DNA from: a virus
Direction: 5' to 3' (one strand)
IMG/VR virus record: IMGVR_UViG_3300042556_002798
Location: 1 to 25,923 of that record
Length of the DNA stretch: 25,923 bases
Position 1 is the stretch's first letter; every line of letters begins with the position of its first letter. This document shows, in pieces, positions 1 to 8,544 of this stretch. A program made the position numbers and the translations under genes. A model generated the notes under the pieces. It was given only the letters and a program-made list of their open reading frames with translations, searched no databases and was not told the DNA's origin.

Positions 1-666
1 CACCAAGACAGCCTCACCGCTTGGGCCCCCGAGGGCGTCTTCCCCGTCGGCACCCCGTCGGGCGGCAGCGCGGTCGGCGGCAGCCTCGACCACCGTCGGT
101 CCTTCCTCGGCCTGCGCGCCCGCGCGCTCAAGATCGGTACCGCGGCCAAGAAGGATCTGGCCTCGACCTACACCTTCGCGAAGATCCAAGAGATGCACAG
201 CCAGATGAGCGCCGGCTGCGGGCAGGACATGTCCCGCGTCGCGGTCTTCGCCTCCTTCGCCGAGATCCTGAGCAAGTTCAGCACGATGGATCAGGTCGCG
301 ACCCTGGAGAAGTTCGGCCCGCAGGCGACCATCCTCAGCGGGCAGGTCGCTGCCATCGGTGGCCGCCCCGTCATCCGCGCGTGGCCGCTCGGCCGCACCG
401 GCGCGGAGACCGGCGCCTTCGACACCGCCGGCGTCCACAACGCCACCAGCGGCAGCAACACCAAGGGCGGCGTGGTGATGGTCGACCTCAACCGCTACAT
501 CCTCGGCACCCGCCAGGGCCTGCGCGTCGAGTCGGACGTCAACATCCTCAACAACACCGGCGCGCTGGTGGCCTCCGGCCGCTACGCCTTCGAGAGCCCC
601 GACCACGCGAGCGCGCCGACCAGCGGCAGCATCGTCAACGTGGTGTACGGCTACAACGCCTCCTGA
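1..666 (+). CDS. Major capsid protein, C-terminal part (5' truncated by window edge)
   Basis: The reading frame is open from base 1 and ends at TGA 664-666, giving the last 221 residues; the start lies outside the window. The protein should be the HK97-fold shell subunit. Support comes from the C-terminal pattern of a loop, a segment ending RPVIRAWPLG, a VVMVDLNRYILG strand and a closing ASGRYAFE motif just before the end, which resembles HK97-like capsid proteins of siphoviruses. Its position directly ahead of connector and tail genes agrees. There is no sign of frameshift or decay. The family assignment comes from motif memory and gene order, not a search. Confidence 0.8.
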   Translation, partial: HQDSLTAWAPEGVFPVGTPSGGSAVGGSLDHRRSFLGLRARALKIGTAAKKDLASTYTFAKIQEMHSQMSAGCGQDMSRVAVFASFAEILSKFSTMDQVATLEKFGPQATILSGQVAAIGGRPVIRAWPLGRTGAETGAFDTAGVHNATSGSNTKGGVVMVDLNRYILGTRQGLRVESDVNILNNTGALVASGRYAFESPDHASAPTSGSIVNVVYGYNAS

Positions 667-695
667 TCCACCCCCAGCGCCTCTGAGGTGACCCC

Positions 696-1103
696 ATGTC
701 CCAACCCATGACCCGGCAGGTTGACCTCCTGCTCATCCGTGCCGCCGCCGGCACCGTCGACGGCGATGTGTACGTCAACCCCCTGCCCGTGAAGCTCCGC
801 ATCATCAGCGGGTACTTCACGCCGCAGGCTGCCGTCACCGCGAACGACACCAACTACGCGACGGTGACCCTTGCGAACGGCGCGACCACGCTGCACAGCT
901 TCGACACCCGGACCAGCGGCAGCGGCGGCACCGGCGACCTCGCCGCGACCACGCCGATCGCCCTGACCCTCGCGACGGCCGCGGTCGGCACGATCCTTGA
1001 GATCGCGCCGGGCGCTGCTATCAAGCTGAACAAGGCCGTCACCGCGTCGGGCGTGGCCATCTACGGCCGCTACTCGCTCCTCTGCGAAGAGGTCCGCGTC
1101 TGA
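696..1103 (+). CDS. Putative capsid accessory/decoration protein (135 aa)
   Basis: Starts at ATG 696 after a GAGGTGA ribosome site and ends at TGA 1101-1103. The protein has no membrane segment and is rich in alternating beta-type residues. The middle carries a DTNYATVTL strand, then a Gly/Ser-rich loop, then ALTLATAAVGTILEIAPG and a terminal strand. Small beta-rich proteins of this pattern directly after the capsid gene are common in siphoviruses and often bind the capsid surface or form spikes. That role is inferred from position and composition; I do not recognise a specific family. It overlaps the next gene by one base (TGATG). Confidence 0.6.
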   Translation: MSQPMTRQVDLLLIRAAAGTVDGDVYVNPLPVKLRIISGYFTPQAAVTANDTNYATVTLANGATTLHSFDTRTSGSGGTGDLAATTPIALTLATAAVGTILEIAPGAAIKLNKAVTASGVAIYGRYSLLCEEVRV

Positions 1104-1378
1104 TGCCCCGCACCCCCGCCGACGCCCCCACGCCGGCGGGGGCCGCCCTGCCGGGCGCTGAGGCCCCTGCAGCCGCCCCCGCGGTCGCAGGTGGCCCGGC
1201 GCCCGGCCATCCCCTCCCGCGCGCCTACGCAGCCGTAGGCCGCGCCCCGGCCGGCCCCGCGTACCTCACGCGCCGGCTGGTCACCGCCCCGGGGCCCCAG
1301 CGCGCCCCGGGCGACCCCGACGCCCCGGACGGCCCCGCCGAACCGACCGACCCGTATGGGGTGCCCCCGTGCCCGTGA
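1103..1378 (+). CDS. Pro/Ala-rich small protein of unknown function (91 aa)
   Basis: ATG 1103 overlaps the upstream TGA, and the stop (1376-1378) overlaps the next gene's GTG start by 10 bases, so it fits the tightly coupled head operon. The protein is mostly Pro, Ala and Gly with charged residues near the end and probably disordered. No domain is visible. Third codon positions are almost all G or C, as in its neighbours, which supports coding, although high GC makes open frames cheap here. It could be a flexible accessory protein of the capsid or connector. If it were not a gene it would leave a 265-base gap in an otherwise gapless operon. Confidence 0.6.
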   Translation: MPRTPADAPTPAGAALPGAEAPAAAPAVAGGPAPGHPLPRAYAAVGRAPAGPAYLTRRLVTAPGPQRAPGDPDAPDGPAEPTDPYGVPPCP

Positions 1379-1965
1379 TCACCGCCGCCGCCGCGCGCCT
1401 GCAGATCCCCGGCCTGACCGGGACTGCGGAAGACACCAAGATCGAGACGCTGATCGACGTGGCCGACGCGATGATCGCCGCGGCGGTCTGCAGCGCCATG
1501 CCCGACAACGGCGCGCCGACGCTCGGGTCCACGACCTACACCCTGATCGAGCCCGAAGTAGTCGTGTCCGAGGACGGTTACACGCTGCTGGTGCGCGTTC
1601 CCAACATCACCGCCGTCACCTCGATCCACGTCTCCACCTCGCGGGTCTGGGATGCCTCAACCCTGCGAGACAGCGCCGGCTACGTCCTCGACGCCCGCAC
1701 GTCGATGATCGAGATCGACCCGTCATACCCGCCGCTGCCGCTGACCCGCCGGTCTGTGCGCGCTGTGGTGACCGCGGGATGGGCGACCCTGCCCGATGAC
1801 CTTGCGCACGCGGTCGCAGTCCTCACGCGGCATCTCTTCGACCTGCGGCACGGCCAAGGCCGGACCTCTGTCAGCGAGGCCGGCATCTCCACATCCCTTC
1901 GCCCCGAGACAATGCCGGACGCCGTGCGCCAGATGATCGCCCGCTACGTCATCCCGGTGGTCTGA
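1369..1965 (+). CDS. Head-tail connector, gp6-like (198 aa)
   Basis: Starts at GTG 1369 inside the tail end of the upstream gene and ends at TGA 1963-1965. The likely role is the adaptor ring that sits under the portal and joins head to tail. The N-terminal helices (about residues 1-45) and the segment VTAGWATLPDDLAHAV followed by a helix ending HLFDLR, then a Ser/Thr stretch and a proline before the terminal helix, match the pattern of HK97 gp6 / DNA-packaging adaptor proteins. The order capsid, gp6-like, gp10-like, terminator is the usual siphovirus order. The family call rests on motif recognition and context. Confidence 0.7.
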   Translation: MPVITAAAARLQIPGLTGTAEDTKIETLIDVADAMIAAAVCSAMPDNGAPTLGSTTYTLIEPEVVVSEDGYTLLVRVPNITAVTSIHVSTSRVWDASTLRDSAGYVLDARTSMIEIDPSYPPLPLTRRSVRAVVTAGWATLPDDLAHAVAVLTRHLFDLRHGQGRTSVSEAGISTSLRPETMPDAVRQMIARYVIPVV

Positions 1966-2552
1966 TGACCCCCGCCGAGGCCGCTGCGATGATCAAGCGC
2001 ATGGGGGCCGGCGGCTTCCGCGCGGCAGTCCAGCGGACGATGGTTGAAGTGGCGCTCAGAGGCGAGGGCTATGCGAAGGGCAACGCCGCGACGGTCCTCA
2101 ACGTCCGCACCGGGCACCTGCGCCGCTCCATCGCCGGGACCGTGCGGGACACCCCCGAAGGCCCCGAGGCAGTCATCAGCGCCGGAGGCCGCGTCAACGG
2201 CGGGGCGTCGGTGCGCTACGCCGGGGTCCATGAGTACGGCACCAAAGACCCCATCCGCCCGAAGCGCGGCCGCTACCTGCGCATTCCACTCCCGCCCGCG
2301 CGCACCGCCGCCGGTGTCGACCGGTTCGGCGGGCCCCTGCGGCAGTCCGGCGCGGGCCTGTTCACGGTCTTCAAGGCGAAGTCCGGGGCGCTCTACCTGC
2401 GGCACAAGCCGTCGGGGCAACTGTGGTATAAGCTGGTGGAGCAGGTCAGCATCCGCGCGCGCCCCTTCCTGCGCCCCGCCGCTGACCGCGCCGCCGCTGA
2501 CCTCCCCCGCGTCCTCGCCCGCAACATCACCGCCGAGCTCAAGCGTGTCTGA
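1965..2552 (+). CDS. HK97 gp10-like head-tail joining / neck protein (195 aa)
   Basis: ATG 1965 overlaps the previous stop (TGATG). The sequence shows the usual HK97 gp10 pattern: an N-terminal helix, then NVRTGHLRRSIAGTV (about residues 45-60), later RYAGVHEYGTKD (about 85-97) and near the end IRARPFLRPAAD (about 165-176). The last two match the 'YA..vEfGT' and 'aRPFLrPA' signatures of this family of head-tail joining or minor tail proteins. It would act at the neck between connector and tail. At 195 residues it is somewhat longer than the usual 130-150; the extra is an insert rich in Arg and Gly around residues 98-150. Confidence 0.8.
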   Translation: MTPAEAAAMIKRMGAGGFRAAVQRTMVEVALRGEGYAKGNAATVLNVRTGHLRRSIAGTVRDTPEGPEAVISAGGRVNGGASVRYAGVHEYGTKDPIRPKRGRYLRIPLPPARTAAGVDRFGGPLRQSGAGLFTVFKAKSGALYLRHKPSGQLWYKLVEQVSIRARPFLRPAADRAAADLPRVLARNITAELKRV

Positions 2553-2997
2553 CCGCGATACCGCCATCACCGACGTCATGACCGCCGTGGGGACGATGCT
2601 CCTCACCGCGTCGGGCTTGACGGCGGAGCGCGTGACCTACGGCGCAACCGACCGCCCTCCGGTGACCGGTGACTGTGTGGCGTGGCGGATGATCACGTCG
2701 TCGGTGAACGTGACCGCCCCGGCGGCACTGACTCGCGCTGAGACAGTGACGACCTTCGAGCTGCGCATGTGGGCGCAGGGCACGGCGGATACCCCGTTGT
2801 CCCGAGACGTCGCAGCCGTGGGTCTGTGGCAGCGCGTGCGCGCCGCGACCCTGACCGACCGGACGCTCGGGGCGACGGTGCGGGACGTGGTTCTGGGCGA
2901 GCTCACCGCGCCGTCCGCAGCCGCCGACGTCGGCGTGCCTGTGGGCTGCGCAACCGCGATCCTCACTGTCCGATGGCAGTGGAAGGCGACGGCCTAA
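2545..2997 (+). CDS. Tail terminator / tail completion protein candidate (150 aa)
   Basis: The frame is open far upstream, but the credible start is GTG 2545, which overlaps the gp10-like gene by 8 bases, in keeping with the operon. An internal ATG at 2578 is a weaker alternative. The stop is TAA 2995-2997. Size, position immediately after the gp10-like gene, and the pattern of an N-terminal helix followed by a beta-rich domain suit the family that caps the end of the tail tube where it meets the head. No decisive motif is visible, so the function is inferred mainly from gene order. Confidence 0.6.
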   Translation: MSDRDTAITDVMTAVGTMLLTASGLTAERVTYGATDRPPVTGDCVAWRMITSSVNVTAPAALTRAETVTTFELRMWAQGTADTPLSRDVAAVGLWQRVRAATLTDRTLGATVRDVVLGELTAPSAAADVGVPVGCATAILTVRWQWKATA

Positions 2998-3809
2998 TGG
3001 CTTGGATCACCGCATCCAATGGGTCAAACTACGCTTTCCGCGTCGCTGTGACGTGCGACACCACCGGAGCGACCCCCGGCGGCGCCGCGGTTGTGGCGCG
3101 CTTGACCTTGGGGCCTGACCTCGCGCACTTCTGGGAGACTGTCCAAAGCAACGGCTACGACGTGCGCTTCGCCACGGCGGGCGGGTCGGTCATCACGCAT
3201 GAGCGCGCGACGTGGACCTACGCATCAAAGGTCGGGATCTTCGACTTCGAGATCGACGTCCCCGCGACCGCCCCGGCCGGCGCCGTCCGCACGATCTACC
3301 TGTACTACAGCCCCGCGACCGCGGTTGCCGTCGACCCGTCCGCCGGACCCTTCGCGAACACCGTCGGCGCCTACGCCGAGGCCGGGCGCATCATGCCCGC
3401 CGGCCGCGCCATCCTCTGGGACAGCCCGTCGTGGGGCCAGTCCGCGGGCTCCAACACCCCGACCCCCGCGCAGACCGCCGTGGTCGGCGTCGACGAGTTC
3501 CGGCACATCTACGCGGTCTTTGGCTGGTCCCTGCGCTTTCAGGCAGGGTACAACTACAACGGCAGCGACGTCTTCGAGGACGTCGATTGGCTCTACGTCG
3601 CAACGACCGGCGGCCACGCCAGCGCGCCCAACTGGATGCTCGCCGCGAACCTGCGCCTCTTCACCGATGAGACCGGCCACACCGTGCGCGCTTTGGTCAA
3701 CGTCCAGAACGCCAGCGACGGGCTCGCGGTCCTCCGCGTCGGCTGGTCAGGGTTCTTGACCGAAGAGCGGCACTACCTGAAACTCCGCGGCATCGCCCCC
3801 GCGATCTGA
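2997..3809 (+). CDS. DUF2341-like beta-sandwich protein in tail module (270 aa)
   Basis: Starts at ATG 2997, overlapping the previous TAA, and ends at TGA 3807-3809. Residues about 10-110 follow the DUF2341 pattern: a strand at FRVAVTC, NGYDVRFATAGGSVITHE (52-69), a Trp at 73, then VGIFDFEIDVPA and RTIYLYYSPATA (98-109), equivalent to the family's 'iylYYGn' ending. The remaining 160 residues are beta-rich with several Trp and Tyr and no family I know. DUF2341 domains are usually found in secreted or carbohydrate-associated proteins, so a surface-exposed tail or capsid decoration is possible. Being between the terminator and tube genes is unusual. The upstream part of the open frame, before 2997, is a shadow. 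Confidence 0.65.
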   Translation: MAWITASNGSNYAFRVAVTCDTTGATPGGAAVVARLTLGPDLAHFWETVQSNGYDVRFATAGGSVITHERATWTYASKVGIFDFEIDVPATAPAGAVRTIYLYYSPATAVAVDPSAGPFANTVGAYAEAGRIMPAGRAILWDSPSWGQSAGSNTPTPAQTAVVGVDEFRHIYAVFGWSLRFQAGYNYNGSDVFEDVDWLYVATTGGHASAPNWMLAANLRLFTDETGHTVRALVNVQNASDGLAVLRVGWSGFLTEERHYLKLRGIAPAI

Positions 3810-3839
3810 TAGACCCCCACCGACACTCCGGAGGCCCCT

Positions 3840-4769
3840 ATGGCAGTCCCTTACAGCGCTCGCGGTTCCGGCGTCATGGTCGGCGTCGAGGTCACCCCCG
3901 GCACGGCCGTCAGCCGCACGAAGTCTTGGCCGATCAACGGGTCGACCCTCACCTCGACCCGCACCCGCAACGTCCGCGGCCGCCTGTCGCACGGGACCGG
4001 TGGGTTCGTCAAGGATGAGTTCGTCGCCAGCGTGGAGGTCGGCGGTGCTCTGACCATCCCCGCGTCCTACAGCGGCCTCGGGCTGTTGATGCGCGCTGCC
4101 CTCGGTGCTGCCGCGTCGTCTGGCACCGGCCCCTATACCCACACCTACGGCCCGGCCGCGGCCCTGCCCTCGCTCACGATTGAGCAGATCTACGGCGACA
4201 GCGGCCGGTCGATCCTCAACGCCGGGTGCAAGATCAACAGCCTCGGCCTGTCAGTCACCCCCGGCGGCGAGGTGCTGTGGAACGTCGACATCATCGGCAT
4301 GAGTGCTGCCGCCGACGGGTCCGCCGGTTCGCCGTCCTACCCGTCGGTGGTCTTCGCTGAGGCATACGAGTGCGTCGTGACGTGGGGTGGTAGCAGCATC
4401 GGCACCGTCAAGAGCGCCGAGGCAGTCATCACCAACGGCGCGACCCGCCGCCCGCAGGTCGGGGCCCTGACCAGCGCCGAGCCGTCCGTGGGCGTGCCCC
4501 GCCGGGCCACCGCGACCATCGTCGTCGACAAGGACAGCTTTGCCCCGCGCATCGCCGAGACCGCCGACACGACCGGCGATCTGGTGCTGACCTTCACCGA
4601 CACCGCGACCGGCGCGAAGACGATCACGATCACCCTGCAGGACTGCCGGGCGACCGTGACTGAAACGGTCGGCGGGTCGATGGCTGACCTGACCACGTCG
4701 ATTGCCTTCGCCAGCAACGACCTCCCGTCCATCGTCATCGTCAACGCGGAGTCGAGCGCCGATGCCTGA
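3840..4769 (+). CDS. Major tail tube protein (309 aa)
   Basis: Starts at ATG 3840 behind a strong GGAGG at about 3829-3833, the best ribosome site in the late module and consistent with a protein made in hundreds of copies. The N-terminus (GSGVMVGVEVTPGT) is typical of siphovirus tube proteins that begin with a short strand and a 'E.t.GT' turn. A long beta-rich body follows, with a GGEVLWNVDIIGM segment and a DTTGDLVLTFTDTATGAKTI segment near the end. It precedes the chaperone and tape-measure genes as expected. The 30-base gap upstream is one of few in the operon. Confidence 0.75.
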   Translation: MAVPYSARGSGVMVGVEVTPGTAVSRTKSWPINGSTLTSTRTRNVRGRLSHGTGGFVKDEFVASVEVGGALTIPASYSGLGLLMRAALGAAASSGTGPYTHTYGPAAALPSLTIEQIYGDSGRSILNAGCKINSLGLSVTPGGEVLWNVDIIGMSAAADGSAGSPSYPSVVFAEAYECVVTWGGSSIGTVKSAEAVITNGATRRPQVGALTSAEPSVGVPRRATATIVVDKDSFAPRIAETADTTGDLVLTFTDTATGAKTITITLQDCRATVTETVGGSMADLTTSIAFASNDLPSIVIVNAESSADA

Positions 4770-5292
4770 CCAAACCGGACAGACCCCCGCCGCGCCGGAC
4801 GTGCTCAGCGTTCTGCGCGCCGCTGCCGTGCCCTTCACCGCCGTCATGCAGCCCGCCGACGGCGACCGCCCCGCGCTCTACTGGCGCGTCCGGCGCCTGT
4901 CGCCGGGGCAGGCCGCGCAGGCCGGCGTCTTGGAGGGCCTTGTCGGCGGGGCGCTGGCGAAGATCGAGGCCGCCGCGAAGGCGCCCGCCAACGCGCCGGA
5001 CCTTGACCTGTCGGCGCTCGGGGCATCGGTCCTCCGCAGCGCCGCGCAGGCCGCCGACCGGGTCGTGATGGCCGCGGTCGACGGGGTGTCGCTTGACGGG
5101 GTGACGTGGACCCCGATGCGCGTGGTCCTCCCCGGCGATGACGACCCGGCCGCCGGGACCGTCGGCATCCAGACGATGCCTTGGGGCACCGTGTGGGCGT
5201 GCGCTGAGGCCGCGACAGGCTTCGCACGGGAGGCGGCCGCGCTGGTGGCTTCGTTTCGTGGCCGCGCAGCCGGGGCTACCGCTGACCGCTGA
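4762..5292 (+). CDS. Tail assembly chaperone candidate, first frame (176 aa)
   Basis: The real start is ATG 4762, which overlaps the tube gene by 8 bases; the frame is open further upstream but that part is shadow. The protein is mostly helical with no membrane segments. The position between tube and tape measure, and a second overlapping frame downstream, are typical of the paired tail assembly chaperones (lambda G and GT type) that coat the tape measure during tail assembly and are absent from virions. It ends at TGA 5290-5292, beyond the beginning of the second frame. No family motif is decisive; assignment is by location and architecture. Confidence 0.6.
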   Translation: MPDQTGQTPAAPDVLSVLRAAAVPFTAVMQPADGDRPALYWRVRRLSPGQAAQAGVLEGLVGGALAKIEAAAKAPANAPDLDLSALGASVLRSAAQAADRVVMAAVDGVSLDGVTWTPMRVVLPGDDDPAAGTVGIQTMPWGTVWACAEAATGFAREAAALVASFRGRAAGATADR

Positions 5293-5458
5293 CCTCGCCG
5301 CGCGACGGTACGGGGTGCGCCCCTCGGCGCTCATCGGGATAGACTGCCCGTGGCAGGCGCTCTATCTTGACGCCGCCGCCGCCCTCGCAGGCGAGCGCCA
5401 CGACGCCGAGCACAGCCCCCTCGCTGCCCTCCTGACTGCGCTGACCGGCGCCCGGTGA
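5258..5458 (+). CDS. Second-frame partner of the tail chaperone (66 aa if started at GTG)
   Basis: This frame is +1 relative to the 4762 gene (equally reached by -2). It can begin at GTG 5258, but no Shine-Dalgarno precedes it, so it may be made as a fusion by ribosomal frameshift instead. Candidate +1 sites are TTT-C at 5254-5257 and GGG-G at 5272-5275, both in the first frame and both allowing the tRNA to re-pair. The product has an RRYGVRPSALIGI segment and a WQALYLDAAAALA helix, a pattern I associate with small proteins just ahead of tape measures. It ends at TGA 5456-5458, 6 bases before the tape measure start. Confidence 0.55.
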   Translation: MAAQPGLPLTADLAARRYGVRPSALIGIDCPWQALYLDAAAALAGERHDAEHSPLAALLTALTGAR

Positions 5459-5464
5459 CCACAG

Positions 5465-7771
5465 ATGTCCGACGTGATCAACGTAGTCATCAGGGCCCGC
5501 GATGAGGCGACCAAGTCCTTGCTGTCCGCCGGGAACGCGGCCGATGCCCTCGCCGAAGCGCAGGCCGAGGCCACGAAGACCGGCGCGGCCCTTGAACAGC
5601 AGGCCGCAGAGACCGCCGAGGCCCTGAAGGGACAGGCCGCAGCGACGCAGGCAGCCGCAGACCGGACCGCCGGCGGGGATGCTTCGCCCGATGGTGCGCC
5701 CGGGGCGATCAAGAAGACCGCCGACGCAGCCGACGACGCTGCGGGGTCTGTCAGCAACCTACACGGCCGCGTGATGACGCTGCGCTACAACCTCGCGGAC
5801 GTCGCACAGCAGTTGGCCGGCGGCGCCAACCCGTTCATGGTCATCATGCAACAGGGCCCCGAGATCGCGGGCGCCCTCGGCAGCGCGTCTGAGGCCGCCG
5901 ACGTGCTCAAGGCCGCGCTGGGCGGGTCGATGACTGTCGCTGCCGCGGCCGGTGTCGCGGTCGCCGCGTTGGTCGCTGCCTACGCGGTCCTTGCGAACCA
6001 GTCCGAACAGGCAGCAGAGGCCACCGGACGGCTTGCCGCGCGCATGGAGGAGGCCGGCGCGCGCGCCGATGCGGCCCGCCCTTTGCTTGAGGGCATCCAT
6101 GCGGCGCTGGTGAGGCTCCGCGGCGCGAACGACGACGCTGCGCTTGCTTTCAAGGAGTTGACCGGCGAGATCGACAAACACGAAGCCGCAGCCACGCGCT
6201 CGCGCAATGCGTTGGCCGAGGACTACCACGACCAAGAGCGCAACCTTGCCGGCATCATCGAGAAGGAGCGCGAGGTCATCCGCACGCGGGAGACTGCGAT
6301 CAAGGCCGCAGAGACCGCCATCGGCCTGACCAACAGCATGTCAGCCGACGAGGTCGTTCTCGCGCAGAACGAGATCGAGAACGCCCGTGCCCGGCTGCGC
6401 GCCGCCGAAGAGACGTCGGTGGCGTTGAAGGCCGAGAAGGGTGAAGCGCTCGCCCTGATCGACGCCAGCGAAGAGTACAGCCGGGAGTTGGAGGCGCAGA
6501 GCGAGGCCGAGAAGGAAGCCAACCGCGCGCGTGCCGAAGCCGCCAAGCGCCTCGCCGAGATGCGGCGCGAGTACGACAGCCTCGTCAAAGCGCTGGAGGC
6601 GTTTCAGGACGCCGAGCGCGCCGCATCCGCGTTGGGCCCGGTGTCGAACCTCATCCCCGCGCAGGCGATTGACGATCTGCGCGCCCTGCAGGCCGAGCTT
6701 GACCAGCTTGCGCCGCCCAAGGACGCGTTGACAGCCTTTCAGGCCATCGAGCTCAAGCTGCTCGACATCGAGCGCGCAGCGGCCCAGATTGGCGCCCCGC
6801 AGGTAGCCGAGGCAGCCCGTGAGCAGGCGCAGGCGGCGATGCAGGACTTGACGTCAAAGGCGATGGCAGAGGCCGCCGCCGCCATCGAAGAACTCGGGAC
6901 CATCTTGGGCAAGATGTACCAAGAGTCCATCCAGAAGGCCGCCAACGCCGGCAAGATGATCGGCCAAGTACTCGCGGGCGACATCAGCGGCGTCCTGTCC
7001 AGCATCATCCCCAAGCTTGGTGCAAAGCTGGGGGAGGCCCTCGGAAACGTCGCTGGTGACGGCATGTTTGCCAAGCTCGCCGCAGCAATCCCGCTGATCG
7101 GTGAGGCCATCGCAGCCGGTATCAGCGGCCTGCAGTCCTTGGGCGAGAATGGCGCCAAGGCGACGTCCAACGCAATCGTGCAGCAGATCCAGAGCATCAT
7201 CAAGGGGCTAAGCAACCTACCTGCGCTGATCGTCCAGTTGGTGCCGGACCTTATCGTGAAGGTGCTCCCTGATCTGATTGTGCACCTCGTCAGCATCATC
7301 CCGCGCCTCGCCGTGGCGCTGGTCATCGAGTTGCCCGTGGCCATCGTCCGGGGCATCGTCGGTTGGTGGCGCGACATCGGCGGCTTCCGGGGCATCGCGG
7401 CATCCATCGCTGATGGCGTGCGCACTTGGTGGCGAGAGACCTGGGACCGCGTGCGCGCATGGCTCCGCGACATCTTCACCCCGGGCGACCAAGGCCGGGG
7501 CCGGCGGGTCAGCGATGCCCGCGCCGATGAGCTGCGCGCCATGAGAGATGCGGCGATGGCAGTCACAGACCCCCGCGGGCGCCCGGGGCAGCCGACCGAT
7601 GCGCGCACCTACAGCCGCCGCGGAGGCGGGCCGCAGCCTGCAGGGCCGACGCTGGTCATCCAGGCCGCATCGCTCCACCCCGACGTGGTGCCCGCGACCC
7701 TGCGAGACCTCGACAGGATGACAAGGCCGGGTGGCCTGCGCCGTGGTACAACGGGCCTGGGGGGCACCTGA
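5465..7771 (+). CDS. Tail tape measure protein (768 aa)
   Basis: The longest gene in the window, starting at ATG 5465. It sets tail length and is packed inside the tube; at about 0.15 nm per residue the implied tail is near 115 nm. The N-terminal 130 residues are Ala-rich helix and include LRYNLADVAQQLAGGANPF (about 103-121) and a QQGPEIAGALG stretch typical of tape-measure proteins. A hydrophobic helix lies at about 158-178. Residues about 230-400 are charged and coiled-coil-like. A long hydrophobic block (about 585-636) may be the membrane-inserting part used at DNA entry. The C-terminus is Arg/Gly/Pro-rich. Confidence 0.85.
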   Translation: MSDVINVVIRARDEATKSLLSAGNAADALAEAQAEATKTGAALEQQAAETAEALKGQAAATQAAADRTAGGDASPDGAPGAIKKTADAADDAAGSVSNLHGRVMTLRYNLADVAQQLAGGANPFMVIMQQGPEIAGALGSASEAADVLKAALGGSMTVAAAAGVAVAALVAAYAVLANQSEQAAEATGRLAARMEEAGARADAARPLLEGIHAALVRLRGANDDAALAFKELTGEIDKHEAAATRSRNALAEDYHDQERNLAGIIEKEREVIRTRETAIKAAETAIGLTNSMSADEVVLAQNEIENARARLRAAEETSVALKAEKGEALALIDASEEYSRELEAQSEAEKEANRARAEAAKRLAEMRREYDSLVKALEAFQDAERAASALGPVSNLIPAQAIDDLRALQAELDQLAPPKDALTAFQAIELKLLDIERAAAQIGAPQVAEAAREQAQAAMQDLTSKAMAEAAAAIEELGTILGKMYQESIQKAANAGKMIGQVLAGDISGVLSSIIPKLGAKLGEALGNVAGDGMFAKLAAAIPLIGEAIAAGISGLQSLGENGAKATSNAIVQQIQSIIKGLSNLPALIVQLVPDLIVKVLPDLIVHLVSIIPRLAVALVIELPVAIVRGIVGWWRDIGGFRGIAASIADGVRTWWRETWDRVRAWLRDIFTPGDQGRGRRVSDARADELRAMRDAAMAVTDPRGRPGQPTDARTYSRRGGGPQPAGPTLVIQAASLHPDVVPATLRDLDRMTRPGGLRRGTTGLGGT

Positions 7772-8544
7772 TGGCTTCGCGGTTCTACTGGTACGCCCCC
7801 GGGTCTGCGCGCCTGTTGACGCTCGACGTGTACCCGGCCGCCCTGCAGGCCGATGTCGAGGCCGTCGCTGAAGGGGTGTCACCCCTGTCCGGCCGTGCGG
7901 TGCGGGTTCAGCAGGGCGTGCGCTGGCGCGTGACCCTCGACCTGCAGGCGGTGTCGGAGGATGACCGGTACGGCCTGCGGACGCTGGTCTCGCACCTGCA
8001 GCGCGGCGGCGCGGTCGGCTTCGCCCGCGACCCGGGCAAGGCCCTACTGGCATGGACCGTCAGCGCGATCACGCCGGGCACATCGTCGTTCTTGACGTCG
8101 GGCGGGGCGCAGATGCTGGCATGGGAGCCGTCTGCGGCGCTGGTGTCGGGCGACAGGCTCATCGCCCAGAGCCAAAACCCCGAGGGCATCATCGAAGAGC
8201 CCATCGCAACGTCGGTGTCATCAGTCGGGCTGGTCACGCTGTCCACGCCGATCCGGTCACGGATGGCACAGACCCCCATCGCCGTCCGGCCCTATGGGTT
8301 CTGGCCTGTGCTGGTGATGGAGCCCGGCGACGCGCCCGAAATCCGCAGCGACCGCGAGCTCTACTACGACGTGACGATGACCCTGACCGAGCACCCCGCG
8401 CACCTCGCGGCCCTGCGCGGGGTGACCCTTGGGGGCGCGACCACGCCGCACACCGCCCCGCTGGCGATGTCCTTGGATCAGGCCATCGGCCGCGCACCGG
8501 GGCCATCCGGCTTCGTGGCATCGGCCTTCCGGGTGCGGTCATGA
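7771..8544 (+). CDS. Distal tail-like protein (257 aa)
   Basis: ATG 7771 overlaps the tape measure stop. The protein is beta-rich with no membrane segments. It has an N-terminal RFYWYAPGSARLLTLDV stretch, then GVRWRVTLDLQAV and FARDPGKALLAW, then a C-terminal REL-YYDVTMTLTEHP segment (about 197-212). Coming directly after the tape measure, it is in the slot of the distal tail protein, which forms the ring at the tail tip. That assignment is from position and fold-like pattern; I do not recognise a diagnostic signature. It overlaps the next gene by 4 bases. Confidence 0.55.
   Translation: MASRFYWYAPGSARLLTLDVYPAALQADVEAVAEGVSPLSGRAVRVQQGVRWRVTLDLQAVSEDDRYGLRTLVSHLQRGGAVGFARDPGKALLAWTVSAITPGTSSFLTSGGAQMLAWEPSAALVSGDRLIAQSQNPEGIIEEPIATSVSSVGLVTLSTPIRSRMAQTPIAVRPYGFWPVLVMEPGDAPEIRSDRELYYDVTMTLTEHPAHLAALRGVTLGGATTPHTAPLAMSLDQAIGRAPGPSGFVASAFRVRS

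Noticed and set aside
21-686. 221-codon open frame rich in Arg/Pro overlapping the capsid gene
   Set aside because: It is a +2-frame shadow of the capsid gene; composition is Arg/Gln/His-rich as expected for shifted high-GC sequence.
6739-7608. 289-codon minus-strand frame inside the tape measure gene
   Set aside because: Ser/Ala/Met-rich antisense frame of a long high-GC gene, without a ribosome site or neighbours on that strand.
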